A stretch of 64,000 bases of DNA from Clostridia bacterium. GTDB lineage: Bacteria; Bacillota; Clostridia; Christensenellales; Borkfalkiaceae. Shown piece after piece: positions 61,877 to 64,000 of the stretch. A program made the position numbers and the translations under genes. Each line of letters begins with the position of its first letter. Position 1 is the first letter of the stretch. The stretch is from contig JAFQEA010000016.1 of the NCBI GenBank assembly GCA_017399185.1, forward strand, positions 271,264 to 335,263, given 5' to 3'. The notes under the pieces are model-generated. The model did no database searches. It was given only the letters and a program-made list of their open reading frames with translations, and had not been told where the DNA came from.

Positions 61877-62404
61877 ATGAGCGTTGAAAATGCAAAGTGG
61901 TATGTTATACATACCTATTCCGGTTACGAAGCTCTTGTTGAAGAAGGCTTAAAAAAGCTTATCGAAAACAACAATCTTGGTGACACCATTTTCGAAATCA
62001 GAATACCCGAAGAAGAAACCATTGAAGAAAAAAACGGCAAGAAGAAGGTTGTTAAGAGAAAAAAATTCCCTTGCTACGTTTTTATGAAAATGGTTTATAA
62101 TAACGACCTTTGGTTTTTGATTACCAACACCCGTGGCGTAACAGGCTTTGTTGGTCCACAAGGTAGGCCAATGCCATTAACGCAAGAAGAAGTCAGACGT
62201 ATGGGTCTTGACGAATGGGTTGAACACGTTGATATCTCTATCGGTGACAACGTTTCTATCGTTTCCGGTCCGTTAATCGGTATGATTGGTGTGGTTGAAG
62301 ATTTACAGCTTCAAACCCAAAAGGCAACCGTTAAGGTAGAAGTTTTCGGTAGGGAAACTAACGTTGAGCTTTCTTTTGTAGAGCTTCAACGCATCAACAA
62401 CTAA
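61877..62404 (+). CDS. nusG: Transcription termination/antitermination protein NusG
   Basis: RNA polymerase elongation factor. 175 residues, normal. NGN domain: KWYVIHTYSGYEALVEEGLK, then the conserved VFMKM(V) and NTRGVTGFVGPQGRPMPLT. KOW domain in the C-terminal part (GDNVSIVSGPLIGMIGVVED, then LQTQKATVKVEVFGRETNVEL). Between the two runs of conserved sequence it has a charged insertion EEKNGKKKVVKRK common in Firmicutes. Upstream ribosome-binding site GTAGGG. Confidence 0.97.
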   Translation: MSVENAKWYVIHTYSGYEALVEEGLKKLIENNNLGDTIFEIRIPEEETIEEKNGKKKVVKRKKFPCYVFMKMVYNNDLWFLITNTRGVTGFVGPQGRPMPLTQEEVRRMGLDEWVEHVDISIGDNVSIVSGPLIGMIGVVEDLQLQTQKATVKVEVFGRETNVELSFVELQRINN

Positions 62405-62424
62405 TCGCTTAATTTTTTTAAGCC

Positions 62425-62452
62425 TTGCGCGCACGCGCATCATTATTATAAT
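62425..62452 (+). promoter_or_regulatory. Possible promoter for rplK-rplA
   Basis: TTGCGC (62425-62430), 16 bp, TATAAT (62447-62452). A hairpin with T-run (AAACGGC 62464-62470 / GCCGTTT 62479-62485, TTTTT) follows at once and may end nusG transcripts or belong to the L11 leader. Confidence 0.5.
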
Positions 62453-62487
62453 ATATTTGATTGAAACGGCACGCTGATGCCGTTTTT

Positions 62488-62533
62488 GTGGGAGAGGCAT
62501 TAAATTTTTTTCATGGTGCCTTGCTTATACCAC
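62488..62533 (+). promoter_or_regulatory. L1-type mRNA site in the rplK leader
   Basis: GTGGGAGAGGCA at 62488-62499 faces TGCCTTGCTTATACCAC at 62517-62533, so that GTGG/CCAC and GGCA/TGCC can pair around unpaired purines, as in the L1 protein-binding site of 23S rRNA and its mRNA mimics. Lies just before the L11 ribosome-binding site TGGAGG. Confidence 0.6.
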
Positions 62534-62550
62534 TATATGGAGGAAAGTTT

Positions 62551-62976
62551 ATGGCAAAAAAAGTAACAGCTGTAGTTAAACTTCAATTACCCGCTGCAAA
62601 GGCAACACCAGGCCCACCTGTAGGTTCAACATTAGGTCCTTACGGTATTAATATCCCTGGTTTCACAAAGGAATTCAACGCAAAGACGCAAAACCAAGCA
62701 GGTCTTATTATTCCGGTAGTAATCACTATTTATCAAGACCGTTCATTTACGTTTATTCTTAAGACACCACCAGCACCAGTCCTTATCAAAAAGGCTTGCG
62801 GTATCGAATCTGCTAGTGCGACACCAAACAAAGTTAAGGTTGCAAAATTAACCAAGGCTCAAGTTGAAGAAATCGCTAAAGTTAAGATGGTTGATACAAA
62901 CGCTGCATCACTTGAATCTTGCATGAGCATGATCGCAGGTACAGCGCGTAGCATGGGCATCACTGTCGAAGAATAA
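62551..62976 (+). CDS. rplK: 50S ribosomal protein L11
   Basis: Component of the GTPase-associated centre. 141 residues. Conserved [52 protein letters not shown] and the C-terminal rRNA-binding [18 protein letters not shown]. The frame is open from 62461, but the start at ATG 62551 has GGAGGAAAG upstream and matches the family N-terminus [13 protein letters not shown]. Confidence 0.98.
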   Translation: MAKKVTAVVKLQLPAAKATPGPPVGSTLGPYGINIPGFTKEFNAKTQNQAGLIIPVVITIYQDRSFTFILKTPPAPVLIKKACGIESASATPNKVKVAKLTKAQVEEIAKVKMVDTNAASLESCMSMIAGTARSMGITVEE

Positions 62977-62984
62977 TTAATCGA

Positions 62985-63022
62985 GTGGGAGGGCACAAAT
63001 ATTTAGGTGTCCGTTTAACCAC
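62985..63022 (+). promoter_or_regulatory. L1-type mRNA site between rplK and rplA
   Basis: GTGGGAGGGCA (62985-62995) faces TGTCCGTTTAACCAC (63008-63022): the same arrangement as the site before rplK, placed immediately before the rplA ribosome-binding site AGGAGGA. Probably used for autogenous control by L1. Confidence 0.65.
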
Positions 63023-63038
63023 CAGGAGGAATGAATTT

Positions 63039-63728
63039 ATGAAATACGGTAAAAAATATATTGATAGTAAGAAATCATATGACCGCGCAAAGGCATATGA
63101 AATCGCTGAAGCAATGGATATCGTTTTATCCACAGCTAAAGCAAAGTTCGACGAAACAGTAGAACTTCACGTTAAGCTCGGCGTTGACCCAAAGCAAGCT
63201 GACCAACAAGTAAGGGGCGTTTTAGTTCTCCCACACGGTACTGGTAAGTCTGTTAAGGTTTTAGTTATCGCTAAAGGTGAAAAGGCTGACGCAGCTCAAG
63301 CTGCCGGTGCAGACTATGTTGGCGCTGAAGAAATCGTTGCTAAAATCCAAAAAGAAAACTGGTTTGATTTCGACGTTGTTATCACAACACCTGACATGAT
63401 GGGCGTTGTTGGTAGAATCGGTAAGCTTTTAGGTCCTAAAGGCCTTATGCCAAACCCAAAATCTGGTACAGTTACTATGGACGTTGTTAAAGCTATCCAA
63501 GACGTTAAAGCAGGTAAGGTTGAATACAGATTAGATAAATCAGCTATCATCCACTGCCCAATCGGTAAGGCAAGCTTTGGCAAAGAAAAACTCGTTGAAA
63601 ACTACACAGCACTTTACGAAGCAATCGTTAAAGCTAAACCAGCTGCTGCTAAAGGTCAATACATTAAATCAGTTAATTTAGCAAGCACAATGGGTCCTGG
63701 CGTTAAAGTTGCTAATAAGACATTATAA
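63039..63728 (+). CDS. rplA: 50S ribosomal protein L1
   Basis: L1-stalk protein and autogenous repressor. 229 residues. [54 protein letters not shown], and [19 protein letters not shown] (about 125-143) are diagnostic. The start at ATG 63039 follows AGGAGG; the earlier in-frame GTG at 62985 lies inside the regulatory hairpin and is not a start. 254 bp separate it from the rplJ start and contain a separate promoter and leader. Confidence 0.97.
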   Translation: MKYGKKYIDSKKSYDRAKAYEIAEAMDIVLSTAKAKFDETVELHVKLGVDPKQADQQVRGVLVLPHGTGKSVKVLVIAKGEKADAAQAAGADYVGAEEIVAKIQKENWFDFDVVITTPDMMGVVGRIGKLLGPKGLMPNPKSGTVTMDVVKAIQDVKAGKVEYRLDKSAIIHCPIGKASFGKEKLVENYTALYEAIVKAKPAAAKGQYIKSVNLASTMGPGVKVANKTL

Positions 63729-63785
63729 TTTTAGAATAATTATTTAATAACTTTTTGGCTATTAAGTAATTTGACGTAAAATTGT

Positions 63786-63814
63786 TTGACAACCTTTTAA
63801 AAAGGTGTTAAAAT
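63786..63814 (+). promoter_or_regulatory. Promoter of the rplJ operon
   Basis: TTGACA (63786-63791), 17 bp, TAAAAT (63809-63814), with extended -10 TG. Confidence 0.8.
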
Positions 63815-63829
63815 AAGCAAGTAAAATTA

Positions 63830-63957
63830 AATAGCCGAAGAAGCCGGTCTTAAGTCTTTAATTTATTAAAGCACCTGCCGAGGTAGCAATTATTCTATGT
63901 GGATTATTATGTATTTCACGCCTTTTGCTCCTTGGGGTAAAAGGCGTTTTCTTTTGG
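63830..63957 (+). promoter_or_regulatory. Ribosomal protein L10 leader with terminator hairpin
   Basis: AGCCGAAGAAGCCGG (63833-63847) and CACCTGCCGAGGTAGCAAT (from about 63872) are typical of the L10-leader RNA that binds L10(L12)4. Downstream ACGCCTTTT (63918-63926) / AAAAGGCGT (63939-63947) with TTTTCTTTT forms a terminator, fitting attenuation of rplJ-rplL. Confidence 0.8.
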
Positions 63958-63990
63958 CTTAAGCATAAAAAATATAGGAGGGTATCAATC

Positions 63991-64000
63991 TTGTCGGCAA
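63991..64000 (+). CDS. rplJ: Probable start of 50S ribosomal protein L10, cut by the window end
   Basis: Only the first codons (TTG TCG GCA …, Met-Ser-Ala) are inside. Supported by GGAGGG 8 bases before the TTG, the L10 leader upstream and the conserved rplK-rplA-rplJ order. The coding sequence itself is too short to prove identity. Confidence 0.6.

Noticed and set aside
62985..63038. In-frame GTG at 62985 as start of rplA with 18 extra residues
   Set aside because: It lies inside the L1-type hairpin, has no ribosome-binding site and extends the protein beyond the family N-terminus; ATG 63039 follows AGGAGGA.

Overview
The window looks like a chromosomal segment of an anaerobic, low-GC, Gram-positive bacterium of the Clostridia. 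No 16S gene is present, so the genus is not assigned. The evidence is a clostridial 2[4Fe-4S] ferredoxin, an oxygen-sensitive class III ribonucleotide reductase, RicT and the tmk-holB-ricT-trmN6-rsmI order known from Firmicutes, a GGGtGRT/NifU-like gene pair, an L10-leader in front of rplJ, and many lipoproteins with InlB/BspA-type repeats. The lipoproteins suggest a host- or gut-associated life.

Layout. 1-8.1 kb is housekeeping: cysS (5' truncated), alaS (short form), greA, tmk-holB-ricT, ferredoxin, trmN6-like, rsmI. 8.3-42.0 kb is a large envelope and nutrient-acquisition region: an InlB-repeat lipoprotein, an oligopeptide ABC transporter (oppABCDF-like), a small membrane protein, a 2502-residue subtilisin-family protease with BspA leucine-rich repeats, and six further secreted or lipid-anchored proteins, mostly unrecognised. 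Protease plus Opp importer plausibly form a protein-scavenging unit. 42.1-49.6 kb is a foreign-looking defence island: an XRE regulator, a 5-cytosine methyltransferase, a MORC-like GHKL ATPase, a Z1-domain helicase, a PD-(D/E)XK nuclease and an unknown 100-residue protein. It is flanked by 134-bp direct repeats that duplicate the 3' end and terminator of the neighbouring gene. 49.6-51.3 kb (minus strand) is the GGGtGRT/NifU-like pair. 51.5-59.9 kb holds tyrS, yigZ-recX-birA, an unknown clostridial protein, nrdG, and nrdD fused to a glutaredoxin-like domain and overlapping trxB. 60.2-64 kb holds an acidic conserved protein and rpmG-secE-nusG-rplK-rplA, with two L1-type mRNA sites and the L10 leader ahead of rplJ.

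Most notable: (1) a family of at least 11 short imperfect palindromes, core TCGGYCTATARGYCGATTA, scattered in intergenic gaps throughout the window; (2) the direct repeats bracketing the defence island, although no recombinase is visible; (3) the MORC/Z1/PD-(D/E)XK/methylase operon with an unassigned sixth gene and a promoter overlapped by an inverted repeat that could be its autoregulatory operator; (4) the NrdD-redoxin fusion next to trxB with candidate NrdR boxes. No tRNA, rRNA, CRISPR array or transposase was recognised.
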